Notes: generated by a model not told the origin, from the letters alone. 64,000 nt of DNA from Xylanimonas allomyrinae (GCF_004135345.1 NZ_CP035495.1:3472001-3536000), one strand, 5' to 3'; positions 45,932-55,636 are shown, counted from the first letter of the stretch. Translations and numbers: made by a program.

Positions 45932-45975
45932 CGCGCGAGGGCCCCGCACCGCTGCCGGTGCGGGGCCCTCGCGCG
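45932..45975 (+). terminator. Terminator after rplQ
   Basis: Arms 45932-45950 and 45957-45975 form a perfect 19-bp stem (core GCGCGAGGGCCCCGCACC) with a 6-nt loop GCTGCC, 14 nt after rplQ. It is the longest uninterrupted stem in the window and closes the ribosomal block. Confidence 0.93.
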
Positions 45976-46128
45976 TGCGGCACCTCGACGGGCGCCGTGC
46001 GCGCGGGGACTCGCGCGCGGAGGCCTCTGCGAGCACGGAGCCGCCGCCGGTGCCACAGTGGTGGGACCCGGCGCGCGGGAACGCCACGAGGACGATTCCT
46101 GGGCCGGGCGAGCGGAGCGGAGGCCGGC

Positions 46129-46947
46129 GTGCGGCAAGGGCAGGAGCAGGTTCCGGTCCTGCTCGTGCACGGAGCGCGCACCTCGCGCACGATGTGGCGC
46201 CGTCAGGTCGAGATCCTCGACGCCGCAGGCGTCCCCGCGCTCGCCGTCGACCTGCCCGGCCACGGCACGCGCATGGCCGAGCGGTTCACGCTCGCCGGCG
46301 CCGTCGCGGCGGTGGACGACGGCGTCGCGGCCCTCGGCGGGCGGGCACTGGTCGTCGGGCTCTCGCTCGGCGGGTATGTCGGCATCGAGCACCGGGCCCG
46401 GTACCCCGAACGGTCGGCGGGACTCGTGGCGTCGTCGTGCTGCACGCCCCCGCAGACGCGGGTGCGCGACGCGTGGCTGCTGGCCATGCGGCTGGTCGAG
46501 TCACGGCCCGACCACGGTGCGCGCCTCAACGACCTGCTCGCCGGGCTCGCGCTCGACCCGCAGTCGGCGCGCGACGTCGCCGAGGGCGGCTACGCGCTCG
46601 AGGTCATGGTCGACGTGCTGCGCGAGGTCGCGGCGAGCGACACGCTGACGGCGCTGGCCGCAGGCACGAGCCCGGTGTGGCTCCTCAACGGCCGGTGGGA
46701 CCACTTCCGCGGCCGGGAACGGTCGATGCTCGCCGCCGCCCGGTCGGGCGGGACTCCGGCGCGCCTCGTCGTCGTCCCGCGGGCCACGCACCTGGTGAGC
46801 CTCGACGCACCCGTGGCGTACGCGCGTGTCGTGCTCGAGGCCGTCGCCGCGGTGAGCGAGGGCGCGGGCGCCCTCATCCCCAGGTCTCGCGCGGCAGCTC
46901 CCACGCTCGGGCCCCGCCGACGAGAGCCGCTGAGTTCGGCACGATGA
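46129..46947 (+). CDS. Alpha/beta hydrolase
   Basis: This 272-residue protein has HG at the oxyanion hole (VLLVHGARTSRTMWRRQ), nucleophile elbow GLSLGGY, acid-bearing GRWDHFR and catalytic His in PRATHLVSLDAP. The layout fits the alpha/beta-hydrolase_6 esterase/lipase group. The substrate is unknown. The GTG start is taken from GGAGG 6 nt upstream; longer in-frame starts run into the rplQ terminator. Its 3' end overlaps the convergent ROK gene by 74 bp, so the last roughly 25 codons of each are antisense to each other. Confidence 0.83.
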   Translation: MRQGQEQVPVLLVHGARTSRTMWRRQVEILDAAGVPALAVDLPGHGTRMAERFTLAGAVAAVDDGVAALGGRALVVGLSLGGYVGIEHRARYPERSAGLVASSCCTPPQTRVRDAWLLAMRLVESRPDHGARLNDLLAGLALDPQSARDVAEGGYALEVMVDVLREVAASDTLTALAAGTSPVWLLNGRWDHFRGRERSMLAAARSGGTPARLVVVPRATHLVSLDAPVAYARVVLEAVAAVSEGAGALIPRSRAAAPTLGPRRREPLSSAR

Positions 46948-47641
46948 CGACGTCGTCGCCCAGCCGGGCGAGCGCGGCCGGCGTGATGCGGCGTGAGTTG
47001 CCGCCGCCGACGTAGAGGCGGTCCCACCAGAACACGGGACGCAGTCCGTCGACCATCGTCACGACGCGGCGCGACCACAGGCCGTCACCGAGGCGGCGGC
47101 GTTCGGGCTCGCCGATGTACTCGTCGTATGTCGCGCCACGGCGTACCGGCGCGCGCGACCACTCCAGGTGCGGCGCGAGGCGGCCGCCGTCGAACGTCGC
47201 GGAGCCGAGGCCTGTGCCGAGCGTCAGGACGAGTTCCAGGCCAGACCCGGCGATGACCCCGGCGCCGTGGACCTCGGCGTCGTTGAGCACCATCACGGGC
47301 ACCCCGAGCCGTTCGGTCACGGCGGCGCGCATGTCGAAGCTGGACCACGCGTCCACGAGGTCGGGCTCGACGCGCGAGCGCGGGCCGGAGCGCGTGATGT
47401 AGTGCGGCGTGTGCACGACGACGCCGTGGCGGATCATGCCGGGCATGCCGACGGTCGCACGGTGTGCGCGCGGCAGCGAGCGCGCGATGCCCGCGATGGT
47501 CTCGACGAGCAGGGCGGGCGCGAGCGGGTAGGGCGTCGCGACGCGGACGGGCGCGGCGTGCGCGGTGCCCGCCTCGTCGAGCACGGCGGCCTTGATGCCG
47601 CCGCCACCACAGTCGACGGCGAGGGTGAGCGTCTCTGGCAC
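46874..47641 (-). CDS. ROK-family protein, polyphosphate glucokinase-like
   Basis: This 255-residue protein has the N-terminal phosphate-binding DCGGGGIKAAVLDEAG, the middle VMVLNDAEVHGAGVIAG and LTLGTGLGSATFDGGRLAPH, and the late YVGGGNSRRITPAAL. These are the ASKHA features of the ROK/PPGK group. Strict polyphosphate glucokinases have a few residues different, so the phosphoryl donor is uncertain. The GTG start has GATGAT 6 nt upstream and no ribosome binding site, which suggests a leaderless transcript. truA is divergent, 49 bp away. Confidence 0.78.
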   Translation of the reverse strand: MPETLTLAVDCGGGGIKAAVLDEAGTAHAAPVRVATPYPLAPALLVETIAGIARSLPRAHRATVGMPGMIRHGVVVHTPHYITRSGPRSRVEPDLVDAWSSFDMRAAVTERLGVPVMVLNDAEVHGAGVIAGSGLELVLTLGTGLGSATFDGGRLAPHLEWSRAPVRRGATYDEYIGEPERRRLGDGLWSRRVVTMVDGLRPVFWWDRLYVGGGNSRRITPAALARLGDDVVIVPNSAALVGGARAWELPRETWG

Positions 47642-47647
47642 CGTGCC

Positions 47648-47653
47648 ATCATC
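47648..47653 (-). promoter_or_regulatory. Putative -10 element (GATGAT) for the ROK gene
   Basis: GATGAT on the minus strand stands exactly 6 nt before the GTG start in the 49-bp divergent gap with truA. A GAGAAT on the plus strand (47678-47683) lies 7 nt before truA and may serve it in the same leaderless fashion. Confidence 0.35.
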
Positions 47654-47690
47654 GCGTGATTTCGCCGGTCCGTCCGTGAGAATGGGGGCC

Positions 47691-48617
47691 GTGAACGACG
47701 TCGAGACCGTGCGTGTACGCCTCGACCTGGGCTATGACGGCACCGGGTTCTCGGGCTGGGCGCGCCAGCCCACGCTGCGCACCGTGCAAGGTGCCATCGA
47801 GGAGGGGCTCGAACGCGTGCTGCGGCTGGGGCCGCTCGGCCTGCCGGCGCCGCGCCTGACCGTCGCCGGGCGCACCGACGCGGGCGTGCACGCGCGCGGT
47901 CAGGTCGCGCACGTCGACATCCCGCTCGCGCGCTGGCAGGCGCTGCCGGGACGGTCGGACCGCGCGCCGGGGGAGTCCCTCGTGACGCGGCTGGCCGGGG
48001 TGCTGCCGCCCGACGTCGTCATCTACCGTGCGCGGCTCGCTCCCGCCGGCTTCGATGCGCGCTTCAGCGCGCTGTACCGGCGCTACGCCTTCCGCATCGC
48101 CGACGACGCCGGCCTGCGCGACCCGCTGCGCCGCACGCACGTGCTGTGGCACCGGCGCCCGCTCGACGTGGCCGCGATGCACGACGCCGCGCAGCCGCTG
48201 CGCGGGGTGCGCGACTTCGCGGCCTTCTGCAAGCCGCGGCCTGGGGCGACGACGATCCGCGAGCTCAAGGAACTGTCATGGACGCGTACGGCGGACGGGC
48301 CCGACGCGGGCCTCGTCGTCGCGCGTGTGGTGGCGGACGCGTTCTGCCACAACATGGTGCGCTCGCTCGTGGGCGCGTCGATCGCCGTGGGGGAGGGGCG
48401 CAGGCCCGTGGCCTGGCCGGCCGAGGTGCTGGCCTCGCGGCGGCGCGAGCTCAACGCCGCCGTCGTCCCCGCGCACGGGCTGGTCCTGGAGGAGGTCGTC
48501 TACCCGCCCGACGCCGACCTGGCGACCCGCGCGACGCGCGTGCGGGCGCTGCGCATGGACGAAGACGTCTGCGACCCCCCGCCGCTGCGCGCCTTCCCCG
48601 AGGCGCCCGCGCAGTAG
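47691..48617 (+). CDS. truA: tRNA pseudouridine(38-40) synthase TruA
   Basis: This 308-residue enzyme has LDLGYDGTGFSGWARQP, catalytic Asp63 in AGRTDAGVHARGQ, RYAFRI and FCHNMVRSLVGA, the TruA motifs. It makes pseudouridines in the anticodon stem-loop. In many bacteria truA follows rplQ; here two accessory genes are inserted between them. The GTG at 47691 is close to the divergent ROK gene. Confidence 0.95.
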   Translation: MNDVETVRVRLDLGYDGTGFSGWARQPTLRTVQGAIEEGLERVLRLGPLGLPAPRLTVAGRTDAGVHARGQVAHVDIPLARWQALPGRSDRAPGESLVTRLAGVLPPDVVIYRARLAPAGFDARFSALYRRYAFRIADDAGLRDPLRRTHVLWHRRPLDVAAMHDAAQPLRGVRDFAAFCKPRPGATTIRELKELSWTRTADGPDAGLVVARVVADAFCHNMVRSLVGASIAVGEGRRPVAWPAEVLASRRRELNAAVVPAHGLVLEEVVYPPDADLATRATRVRALRMDEDVCDPPPLRAFPEAPAQ

Positions 48618-48632
48618 GGCGCTCCGGTGCGC

Positions 48633-48655
48633 CCAGGAACGGTCACGGTTCCTGG
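48633..48655. terminator. Bidirectional terminator between truA and DUF5709 gene
   Basis: CCAGGAAC and GTTCCTGG form a perfect 8-bp stem with a 7-nt loop in the 25-bp convergent gap. The loop contains the TGA stop of the minus-strand gene (48643-48645). Confidence 0.7.
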
Positions 48656-49059
48656 ACCCAGTGGACGGCCGCCTCCTCAGCCGAGGCGCCCGCGCCGTCG
48701 ACTCCGGCGTCGTCGCCGTAGACGTCGTTCGAGCGCGGGCTGCCCTCCTCGTCGGGGTCCGCGTCGTTGTCGGCGACGAGGCGGCCCGCGCGGGTGCGGT
48801 CCGCGGGTGGGCGGCGGTCCTCCTCCCACCAGTCGGGCTCCTCGGCTGCCAGGCGGGAGTCGAGCGGCTCGTCGCGAGCCTGCTCCCAGGCGGTCTCGCC
48901 CCAGTGGTTGGCGCGATCACGCTCGGGCGGCGAGACGCCTTCGTCGAGCGGGTCGTAGTCGCCGCGGTCGAACAGGATGTCGTCCGCCGAGAGCTGGTCG
49001 CCGTCGCCCTCGGCTCCGGACTCGGGATCGGGTGCCGTCCCCGGGATGTCGTCGCTCAT
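48643..49059 (-). CDS. DUF5709 domain-containing acidic protein
   Basis: This 138-residue, highly acidic, probably disordered protein has the DUF5709 core LFDRGDYDPLDEGVSPPERD, then WGETAWEQARDEPLDSRLAA and EEPDWWEED. Related proteins are widespread in actinobacteria with no known function. No signal peptide or membrane segment is seen. The ATG at 49059 lacks a good ribosome binding site; CATCGT lies 6 nt upstream. Confidence 0.85.
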   Translation of the reverse strand: MSDDIPGTAPDPESGAEGDGDQLSADDILFDRGDYDPLDEGVSPPERDRANHWGETAWEQARDEPLDSRLAAEEPDWWEEDRRPPADRTRAGRLVADNDADPDEEGSPRSNDVYGDDAGVDGAGASAEEAAVHWVQEP

Positions 49060-49244
49060 GCGACCACGATGGTCCCCCTGCAGCGGCCGCGCAGCCTGAG
49101 AGGCGTCGAACGAACACGACGAACGTCGGGCGGGGTGAGCGGACGTCGCGCGGCGGGCAGCGTCGCCGAGCGCGGCGCGCGAGCCGGAGCTACCGTCGAT
49201 CCAGGCGTGCCGCCACGCACGCCCCGGACGTGACGGAGCCGACC

Positions 49245-49822
49245 ATGGCTGGACTCGACGACCTGCTCAAGGCGCTGCCGCTGGATCAGATTGCGGGCAG
49301 CCTCGGTATCGACCCGGGCACCGCGCAGTCTGCGGCGGGCGGCCTGCTCCCGGCGATCTTCGGCGGCCTTCAGGCCAACGCCGGCGACCCGGCCGGCGCG
49401 GCCTCGCTCGGCGAGGCGCTCGCGCAGCACGGCCCGGCGCTCGTCGAGGGGGCATCAACCTCGACGACGTCGACACCGACGACGGCGCGAAGATCGCCGG
49501 CCACATCTTCGGGGCGCAGCAGGAGCAGGTGGTCGCGAAGGTCGCCGAGACGACGGGCGCCGAGACCGGGATCCTCCAGAAGCTGCTGCCGGCGCTCGCT
49601 CCCATCGCGCTGTCCTTCCTGTCGAAGCAGCTTCAGGGGAAGGCGGCCGCACCGCAGCCCGGAGCGACCACCGCGCAGGGCGCGTCGGCGCCCGAGGAGG
49701 GCGGCGGTCTCGGCGGGCTCCTCGGCGGGCTCCTCGGGGGTGCGGGCGGTTCCGGCGGCGGGCTCGACGTCGGGTCGGTCCTGGGTGGCCTCGGCGGGCT
49801 TCTGGGCGGCGGTCGCCGCTGA
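49245..49822 (+). CDS. DUF937 domain-containing protein (apparent frameshift at about 49450)
   Basis: The N-terminal part (MAGLDDLLKALPLDQIAGSL then GIDPGTAQSAAGGLLPAIFG) runs in frame 3 and the rest (VAKVAETTGAETGILQKLLP, LAPIALSFLSKQLQ) in frame 2. Adding one G to the run at 49449-49453 joins them through GGINLDDVDTDDGAKIAGH. The C-terminus is glycine/leucine-rich ([13 protein letters not shown] repeats). DUF937 proteins have no established function, and some resemble YidB. The restored length is 192 residues. The shift sits in a homopolymer, so a sequence error is likely, though a true mutation cannot be excluded in this non-essential gene. Confidence 0.82.
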
Positions 49823-49894
49823 GGGCGGGCGCCGAGCGGCGACGGGCGCCGAGCGGTGACGGGCGCCGTCGGATCGACGGTGAGCGAACTCGCT

Positions 49895-49924
49895 TTGGCG
49901 ATCGGTTGGTGCCCAGGCTAGACT
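49895..49924 (+). promoter_or_regulatory. Promoter for rplM-rpsI
   Basis: TTGGCG (49895-49900) and TAGACT (49919-49924) are separated by 18 bp and lie about 170 bp before rplM, the expected place for this separate two-gene operon. Confidence 0.68.
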
Positions 49925-50093
49925 GGTGAGTCGTTGTGCTGTAACTCCGACGTCCCGCGATTCTCAGCGCGCCCACTCGCACCGAGTCTCGCATGGCCTG
50001 GACGTCATCCATGGAGCCTCCCGCGCACAACGCCTGACTCATCGGGCGCCGCTTCTAGCCCGACGACTACCGAACACGAAAAGGTTACGAACC

Positions 50094-50543
50094 GTGCGTA
50101 CGTACACCCCGAAGCCCGGCGACGTCCAGCGCGACTGGTACGTCATCGACGCGACCGACGTCGTCCTGGGCCGCCTGGCGACTCACGTTGCCACCCTCCT
50201 GCGCGGGAAGCACAAGCCGACCTTCGCCCCGCACGTCGACGGAGGTGACTTCGTCATCGTCATCAACGCCGACAAGGTCGCCCTGTCGGGCAACAAGCGG
50301 GCCACGAAGCTGGCCTACCGCCACTCCGGTTACCCGGGTGGTCTGCGTTCCGTCGCCTACGGCGAGCTTCTCGAGAAGAACCCTGAGCGCGCGATCGAGA
50401 AGGCCGTCCGCGGGATGATCCCCAAGACGTCCCTCGGCCGTCAGCAGCTCGGCAAGCTGAAGGTCTACCGCGGCGCGGAGCACCCGCACGCGGCCCAGCA
50501 GCCCCAGCCGTTCGAGATCACCCAGGTTTCGCAGCAGGCCTGA
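50094..50543 (+). CDS. rplM: 50S ribosomal protein L13
   Basis: This 149-residue protein begins [20 protein letters not shown] and has [20 protein letters not shown] and the signature [20 protein letters not shown]. It is an early 50S assembly protein. GTG 50094 is chosen from conservation. rpsI follows after 35 bp, as in most bacteria. Confidence 0.98.
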   Translation: MRTYTPKPGDVQRDWYVIDATDVVLGRLATHVATLLRGKHKPTFAPHVDGGDFVIVINADKVALSGNKRATKLAYRHSGYPGGLRSVAYGELLEKNPERAIEKAVRGMIPKTSLGRQQLGKLKVYRGAEHPHAAQQPQPFEITQVSQQA

Positions 50544-50578
50544 GCCGCTGCTGAAGACGACACCAAAGGAATCGCAAA

Positions 50579-51073
50579 GTGGCAGAGACCACCGTCGACA
50601 CCATCGACACCGAGCTGGACGAGACGCCCAGCACCTACACGACGGAGACCGAGGCGCCCGTCGCCAACCGCGGTCAGTCCATCACCGCCCCCGGCCAGGC
50701 CCTGGGCCGCCGCAAGGAGGCCGTGGCGCGCGTGCGCCTCGTCCCCGGCACCGGCCAGTGGAAGATCAACGGCCGCACCCTCGAGGAGTACTTCCCGAAC
50801 AAGGTGCACCAGCAGCTCGTCAACTCGCCGCTCAAGCTGGTCGAGGTCGAGGGGCGCTTCGACGTCGTCGCCCGCATCACGGGTGGCGGCTCGTCCGGCC
50901 AGGCCGGCGCACTGCGCCTGGGCATCGCCCGCGCGCTCAACGAGATCGACCGCGACGCCAACCGCGCCGCGCTGAAGAAGGCCGGCTTCCTGACCCGCGA
51001 CGCGCGCGTCGTCGAGCGCAAGAAGGCCGGTCTCAAGAAGGCCCGCAAGGCCCCGCAGTACTCGAAGCGCTGA
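50579..51073 (+). CDS. rpsI: 30S ribosomal protein S9
   Basis: This 164-residue protein has an acidic actinobacterial N-terminal extension (about 1-38; [20 protein letters not shown]) before the S9 core ([19 protein letters not shown]). It ends in APQYSKR, whose tail reaches P-site tRNA. The GTG start has AAAGGAA upstream. A strong terminator follows. Confidence 0.98.
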   Translation: MAETTVDTIDTELDETPSTYTTETEAPVANRGQSITAPGQALGRRKEAVARVRLVPGTGQWKINGRTLEEYFPNKVHQQLVNSPLKLVEVEGRFDVVARITGGGSSGQAGALRLGIARALNEIDRDANRAALKKAGFLTRDARVVERKKAGLKKARKAPQYSKR

Positions 51074-51096
51074 TCGGCCCGATCACCGCTGCACGC

Positions 51097-51129
51097 ACGG
51101 CCCCGCCGGACTCGGTCCGGCGGGGCCGT
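51097..51129 (+). terminator. Terminator after rpsI
   Basis: ACGGCCCCGCCGGA and TCCGGCGGGGCCGT form a perfect 14-bp stem with a CTCGG loop, 23 nt after the rpsI stop. Confidence 0.92.
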
Positions 51130-51274
51130 CGCCGTCCGCGGCACCGCTGCGGCGCCTGCCGCGTCACGGCGCGCTGACGACGGCGGACCGGCTGCGGTCT
51201 GGGTGGCGGGCGCCGCGCGGCCGCCTCCCTGGGGAGGTCTACGATTCGGGTGGCATCGTCCGAGGAGGATATTC

Positions 51275-52638
51275 ATGGCACGTCTGTTCGGCACCGACGG
51301 AGTGCGGGGGCTCGCCAACCGCGACGTGACCGCGGAGCTGGCCCTGGCGCTCGGCAGCGCGGCCGCGCACGAGCTCGCGGCCGCCCCGCACTCGCCGGGC
51401 CACCGCCCGCGGGCCGTCCTGGGGCGCGACCCCCGCGCGTCAGGTGAGTTCCTGGGTGCTGGCGTGACCGCGGGGCTCGCCAGCGCGGGCGTCGACGTCG
51501 TCGACCTGGGCGTCCTGCCGACCCCGGCCCTGGCGTATCTCGTCAGCGAGCTCGACTGCGACCTCGGCGTCATGATCTCGGCGTCGCACAACCCGATGCC
51601 CGACAACGGCATCAAGTTCTTCCAGCGCGGCGGGCTCAAGCTCGACGACGCCGTCGAGGACCGCATCGAGGCGTGGATCCAGGAGTCGTGGGAGCTGCCC
51701 ACCGGGGCGATGGTCGGGCGCGTCCGTGTCGACAACGGAGCCGCCGTGGACCGCTACGTCGAGCACCTGGTCGCGAGCATCGGCACGACGGCGGACCACC
51801 GCCCCTCGAAGGGCTGCGGATCGCCGTCGACGCCGCGAACGGCGCCGCGAGCGCCGTCGGCCCCGAGGCGCTGCGGCAGGCCGGCGCCGACGTCGTCGTG
51901 ATGAACGCCAGCCCGGACGGGCGCAACATCAACGAGAAGGCCGGGTCGACGCACCCCGAGCAGCTTCAGGCCGTCGTGGTCGCGGCGGAGGCGGACTTCG
52001 GCGTCGCGTTCGACGGCGACGCCGACCGCTGCCTCGCGGTCGACCACGCCGGCGCGCTGGTCGACGGCGACCAGATCCTCGGCATCCTCGCGCGCGCCAT
52101 GAAGGCAGAGCAGCGACTGCCCAACGACACGCTCGTCGTGACCGTGATGAGCAACCTCGGCCTGCTGATCGCCATGAAGGAGTCGGGCATCACCACGGTG
52201 CAGACCGGGGTGGGCGACCGGTACGTGCTCGAAGAGATGCGCGCGCACGGGCACGGCATCGGTGGGGAGCAGTCGGGGCACATCATCCTGGCCGAGCACG
52301 CGACCACGGGCGACGGCGTCCTGACGGCGCTGCACCTGGCGGCCGAGGTCAAGCGGTCCGGCCAGCGCCTGGCCGAGCTCGCCGCGCAGATCCCGCGTCT
52401 GCCGCAGACGCTCGTGAACGTCAAGGGTGTCGACAAGGCTCGCGCGGGCAGCGACGAGGGCGTGCTCACGGCCGTCGCGGCAGCCGAGGCGCTGCTGGGG
52501 GAGACCGGGCGGGTGCTGCTGCGCTCGTCGGGTACCGAGCCGCTCGTGCGCGTCATGGTCGAGGCGGCGACTCAGCAGCAGGCCGACGGTGTCGCCGAGT
52601 CGCTCGCCGCCGTCGTACGCGAGCGGCTCGCGCTATGA
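51275..52638 (+). CDS. glmM: Phosphoglucosamine mutase (apparent frameshift at about 51803)
   Basis: This enzyme interconverts glucosamine-6-phosphate and glucosamine-1-phosphate for cell-wall precursor synthesis. The N-terminal part has [17 protein letters not shown] and active Ser104 in [12 protein letters not shown]. The metal loop FDGDADRC and the C-terminal [12 protein letters not shown] are in another frame. One C is missing from the run at 51802-51805 (GCCCCTC where GCCCCCTC would keep frame), otherwise giving [14 protein letters not shown] and a normal 454 residues. GlmM is essential, so this is probably a sequence error. ATG 51275 has GAGGAGG upstream. def overlaps its stop as ATGA. 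Confidence 0.94.
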
Positions 52639-53306
52639 GCACCCCGGGGTTCGCCGGACCTGTCGACGCAGGGCTGCGCGCCGAGGTCGCGGACCGGCTC
52701 GCGGCGGCCGGTGCGAACGGCACGCTGCCCATCGTCCAGTCCGGTGACCCGGTGCTGCGCACCCCCGCGGCCACCTACACCGGGCAGCTCGGCGACCTGC
52801 TGATCCCGCTCGTCGCCGCGATGCGCCGCACCATGCACGCGGCCCCCGGCGTGGGCCTGGCGGCGCCGCAGATCGGCGTCGGCCTGGCGCTCGCCGTCGC
52901 GGAGGACGCCGGTGCGGCGCAGGACCCGCGCGAGCGCGCACCGCTGGCGTTCCGGGTGCTGGTCAACCCCCGGTACGAGCCCCTGGGGGAGGAGGACGGC
53001 GGCCCCGCCCGGCACGCGTCCTTCTTCGAGGGATGCCTGTCGATCGAGGGGTGGCACGCGCTCGTCCCCCGGCACCACCGCGTGCTCCTGACCGGGCAGG
53101 ACGAGACGGGTGCCGCCGTCGAGGAGGCGTTGACCGGCTGGCCGGCGCGGATCATCCAGCACGAGACGGACCACCTGCGCGGCGAGCTGTACCTGGACCG
53201 TGCGGTGCCCCGGTCGTTCTCGAGCAATGCGAACCTGGTGCGACTGTGGGGCGGAGCGCTCGACCCGGTGCCGGTGTCGGAGGCGCTCGGTTTCGAGGTT
53301 CCCTGA
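52635..53306 (+). CDS. def: Peptide deformylase
   Basis: This 223-residue metalloenzyme has motif 1 GVGLAAPQIG, motif 2 EGCLS with metal Cys134, and motif 3 HETDH with His176, Glu177 and His180. It removes the formyl group from nascent proteins before Map acts. A 30-residue N-terminal extension is seen. The ATG overlaps the glmM stop as ATGA, showing coupling with glmM. Confidence 0.95.
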   Translation: MSTPGFAGPVDAGLRAEVADRLAAAGANGTLPIVQSGDPVLRTPAATYTGQLGDLLIPLVAAMRRTMHAAPGVGLAAPQIGVGLALAVAEDAGAAQDPRERAPLAFRVLVNPRYEPLGEEDGGPARHASFFEGCLSIEGWHALVPRHHRVLLTGQDETGAAVEEALTGWPARIIQHETDHLRGELYLDRAVPRSFSSNANLVRLWGGALDPVPVSEALGFEVP

Positions 53307-53524
53307 CCGTGGCCGTGCGTGCGCGCCGAGCGTGCGCGACGACGCCCGTTCCCTGCGCGGGGAGCCCGCGTGCGGGGCGAGCGGCGGGGAGGCCGTGAAC
53401 CCGCGGTGAAGGTTCGCGGAACCAGGGTCGGGCCAGGGGAATCCCCGGAGACCCGAGGCGGCGCGCCCCTCTAGTCTGGTCCGGGGCGCCACACCGGCCC
53501 CCGCCGACGAGAGGACACCAGCGC

Positions 53525-54301
53525 GTGGATCTGCTGACGATCCTGGACCAGCTCGAGAGCTGGATCCTCGCGCTGTCCGGCGCGACCTGGGTCTACCCCG
53601 TGATGTTCGCGCTCGCCTTCATCGACGGGTTCTTCCCGCCGCTGCCGAGCGAGTCCGTCATCATCACGCTTGCCGTGGCGTCCGTGGCGACCGGCTCGCC
53701 GTGGCTGGTCGGCGTGCTGATCGCCGCGGTGCTCGGCGCGTGGTGCGGCGACCAGATCGCCTACCAGATCGGCCGGTCGATCGGCACGGAGCGTGTCGCG
53801 ATCCTGCGAACCAGGCGCGGCCGGTCGACGGTCGCCTGGGCGCGCCGCGCGCTCGCTCGTCGCGGGGCGTCGTTCATCATCGCCGCCCGGTACGTGCCCA
53901 TCGGCCGCGTCGCGGTCAACATGACTGCGGGTGCCGTCGGGTATCCGCGGCGGCAGTTCATGGGCTACTCGGCCATCGCCGCCGTGGTCTGGGGCCTGTA
54001 CTCGCTGGCCGTGGGCATGACCGCGGGCGCGTGGCTCGAGGACGTGCCGCTGCTCGCGATGGCGGTCGGCATCGTCGCGGGCGTGCTGGTCGGCGTCGTG
54101 CTCGATCGCGTGGTCCGCGCCGTCCTGCGCCACCGCGGCGAGGCGGTCGACGAGGCGTTCGCGGAGGAGATCGGCGACGTCGCGGGCTCTGGCGCGGGCC
54201 TGTGGGGTGCGGCGGACGCACAGGCCCCCGAGCTGCCGGCCGGCATCGTGGGACGTGTGCCGACCAGGTCGGCCGACGCCGCGAGCGACGTGTCCGTCTG
54301 A
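53525..54301 (+). CDS. DedA/VTT-family membrane protein
   Basis: This 258-residue protein has the DedA hallmarks: a re-entrant start (FALAFIDGFFPPLPSESVII), GAWCGDQIAYQIGR, and the conserved Arg-rich RGASFIIAARYVPIGRVAVN with NMTAGAVGYP. Three or four further helices follow, then a soluble acidic tail (about 200-258). Members move undecaprenyl phosphate or phosphatidylethanolamine across the membrane and affect cell-wall growth and antimicrobial peptide tolerance. The GTG at 53525 has GAGGACACC upstream; a TAGTCT box at 53472 may be its -10. Confidence 0.88.
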   Translation: MDLLTILDQLESWILALSGATWVYPVMFALAFIDGFFPPLPSESVIITLAVASVATGSPWLVGVLIAAVLGAWCGDQIAYQIGRSIGTERVAILRTRRGRSTVAWARRALARRGASFIIAARYVPIGRVAVNMTAGAVGYPRRQFMGYSAIAAVVWGLYSLAVGMTAGAWLEDVPLLAMAVGIVAGVLVGVVLDRVVRAVLRHRGEAVDEAFAEEIGDVAGSGAGLWGAADAQAPELPAGIVGRVPTRSADAASDVSV

Positions 54302-54613
54302 GGCTCGGTGCCTCGCGGCGGACACTCGCCGCACACGGCCGGACGGGGACGTGCCGTCGCTCAGTGGGCGCGGGCCTTCTGGCGCGGGCCGGAGCCGGTG
54401 GCGTCGCGGCTGCGAGGTCGCTGGCCCTGCCAGAGCCTGGCTGGCGGTTCCGGCAGCTGGACGCGCGCTACTACCGACCTCTGTGTGCGGTCCTGGGCGC
54501 GTTCGCCCTCGTGGTGCGCGCCGCACCTGAGACCACGTGATCGCACGGCGGGCCGTGACGGCGCCGGCGCGTGCGGTCGCCGCCGGGGTGGGATCTCGCT
54601 CCGCGCCCGCCCG
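54302..54613. other. Convergent gap between DedA gene and coaA
   Basis: This 312-bp gap separates two gene ends. A short GCGGCG/CGCCGC hairpin near 54315-54332 could be a weak terminator for the DedA gene. I see no ORF with family features and no other structure. Confidence 0.6.
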
Positions 54614-55636
54614 TCAGAGCTTGCGCAGGCGGACGCGCTGGACGGAGTGGTCGGCACCCTTGGTGAGCACGAGCGTCGCCCGCCCGCGCGTGGGCAGGAT
54701 GTTCTGCTCCAGGTTGGGGGCGTTGATGGCATCCCAGATGGACAGCGCGCGCGCGGTCGCCTGCTCGTCGGTGAGGTCCGCGTACCGGCGGAAGTAGCTC
54801 TCGGGCCGGGAGAACGCCGTCTGGCGCAGGTTGAGGAACCGGTCGACGTACCACTGGCGGATGCTGCGCGTGCGGGCGTCGACGAAGATCGAGAAGTCGA
54901 AGAAGTCGCTCACCGCGACGATGGAGTCCTCCGCGGCGCCCGGCCGGGCCGGCTGGAGCACGTTGAGCCCCTCGACGATGAGGACGTCGGGCCGGCGCAC
55001 GACGACCTCCTCGCCGGGCAGGATGTCGTAGGTGACGTGCGAGTACACGGGGGCGCGCACCTCGGCCTGGCCGGCCTTGACGCGGGAGACGAACCGCACC
55101 AGCGCCCGCCTGTCGTACGACTCGGGGAAACCCTTGCGTTCCATGAGCCCGCGGCGCTGGAGCTCGGCGTTCGGGTAGAGGAACCCGTCGGTGGTCACCA
55201 GCTCGACGTGCGGGGTCTCGGGCCAGCGCGCCATCATCTCGCGCAGGATGCGCGCCACCGTCGACTTGCCGACGGCGACCGATCCCGCGACGCCGATGAC
55301 GTACGGAGTGCGGGGCCCGCCCTCGCGCAGGAACGTCGACGTCGCCCGGTGCAGGCCTGCCGTCGCGGTGACGTAGAGGTTGAGCAGCCGGGACAACGGG
55401 CGGTAGACGGCGTCGACCTCGGCGAGGTCGATCGGGTCCCCGAGGCCGCGCAGGCGGCGCACGTCGTGGTTCGTCAGGGGCAGCGGCGTCGACTCCGACA
55501 GGCGGCTCCACGCGGCACGGTCGAGGTCGACGTAGGGCGACGACGAGGACCGGCCGGTGAGCGAGAACGACGGCTCGTGCGACGCGTCGGTGGAGGGGAG
55601 GGCGCCGTCGTCGGCGTGTCCGGACAGTGCTGGCAC
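54614..55636 (-). CDS. coaA: Type I pantothenate kinase
   Basis: This 340-residue kinase has P-loop [29 protein letters not shown] and the substrate-lid [10 protein letters not shown], with the late [19 protein letters not shown]. It catalyses the first step of CoA synthesis. The start is uncertain: GTG 55636 gives [10 protein letters not shown] with GAGG too close upstream, and ATG 55702 would overlap the glmS start codon. The first roughly 35 residues are not conserved. The gene is divergent from glmS. Confidence 0.92.
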   Translation of the reverse strand: MPALSGHADDGALPSTDASHEPSFSLTGRSSSSPYVDLDRAAWSRLSESTPLPLTNHDVRRLRGLGDPIDLAEVDAVYRPLSRLLNLYVTATAGLHRATSTFLREGGPRTPYVIGVAGSVAVGKSTVARILREMMARWPETPHVELVTTDGFLYPNAELQRRGLMERKGFPESYDRRALVRFVSRVKAGQAEVRAPVYSHVTYDILPGEEVVVRRPDVLIVEGLNVLQPARPGAAEDSIVAVSDFFDFSIFVDARTRSIRQWYVDRFLNLRQTAFSRPESYFRRYADLTDEQATARALSIWDAINAPNLEQNILPTRGRATLVLTKGADHSVQRVRLRKL

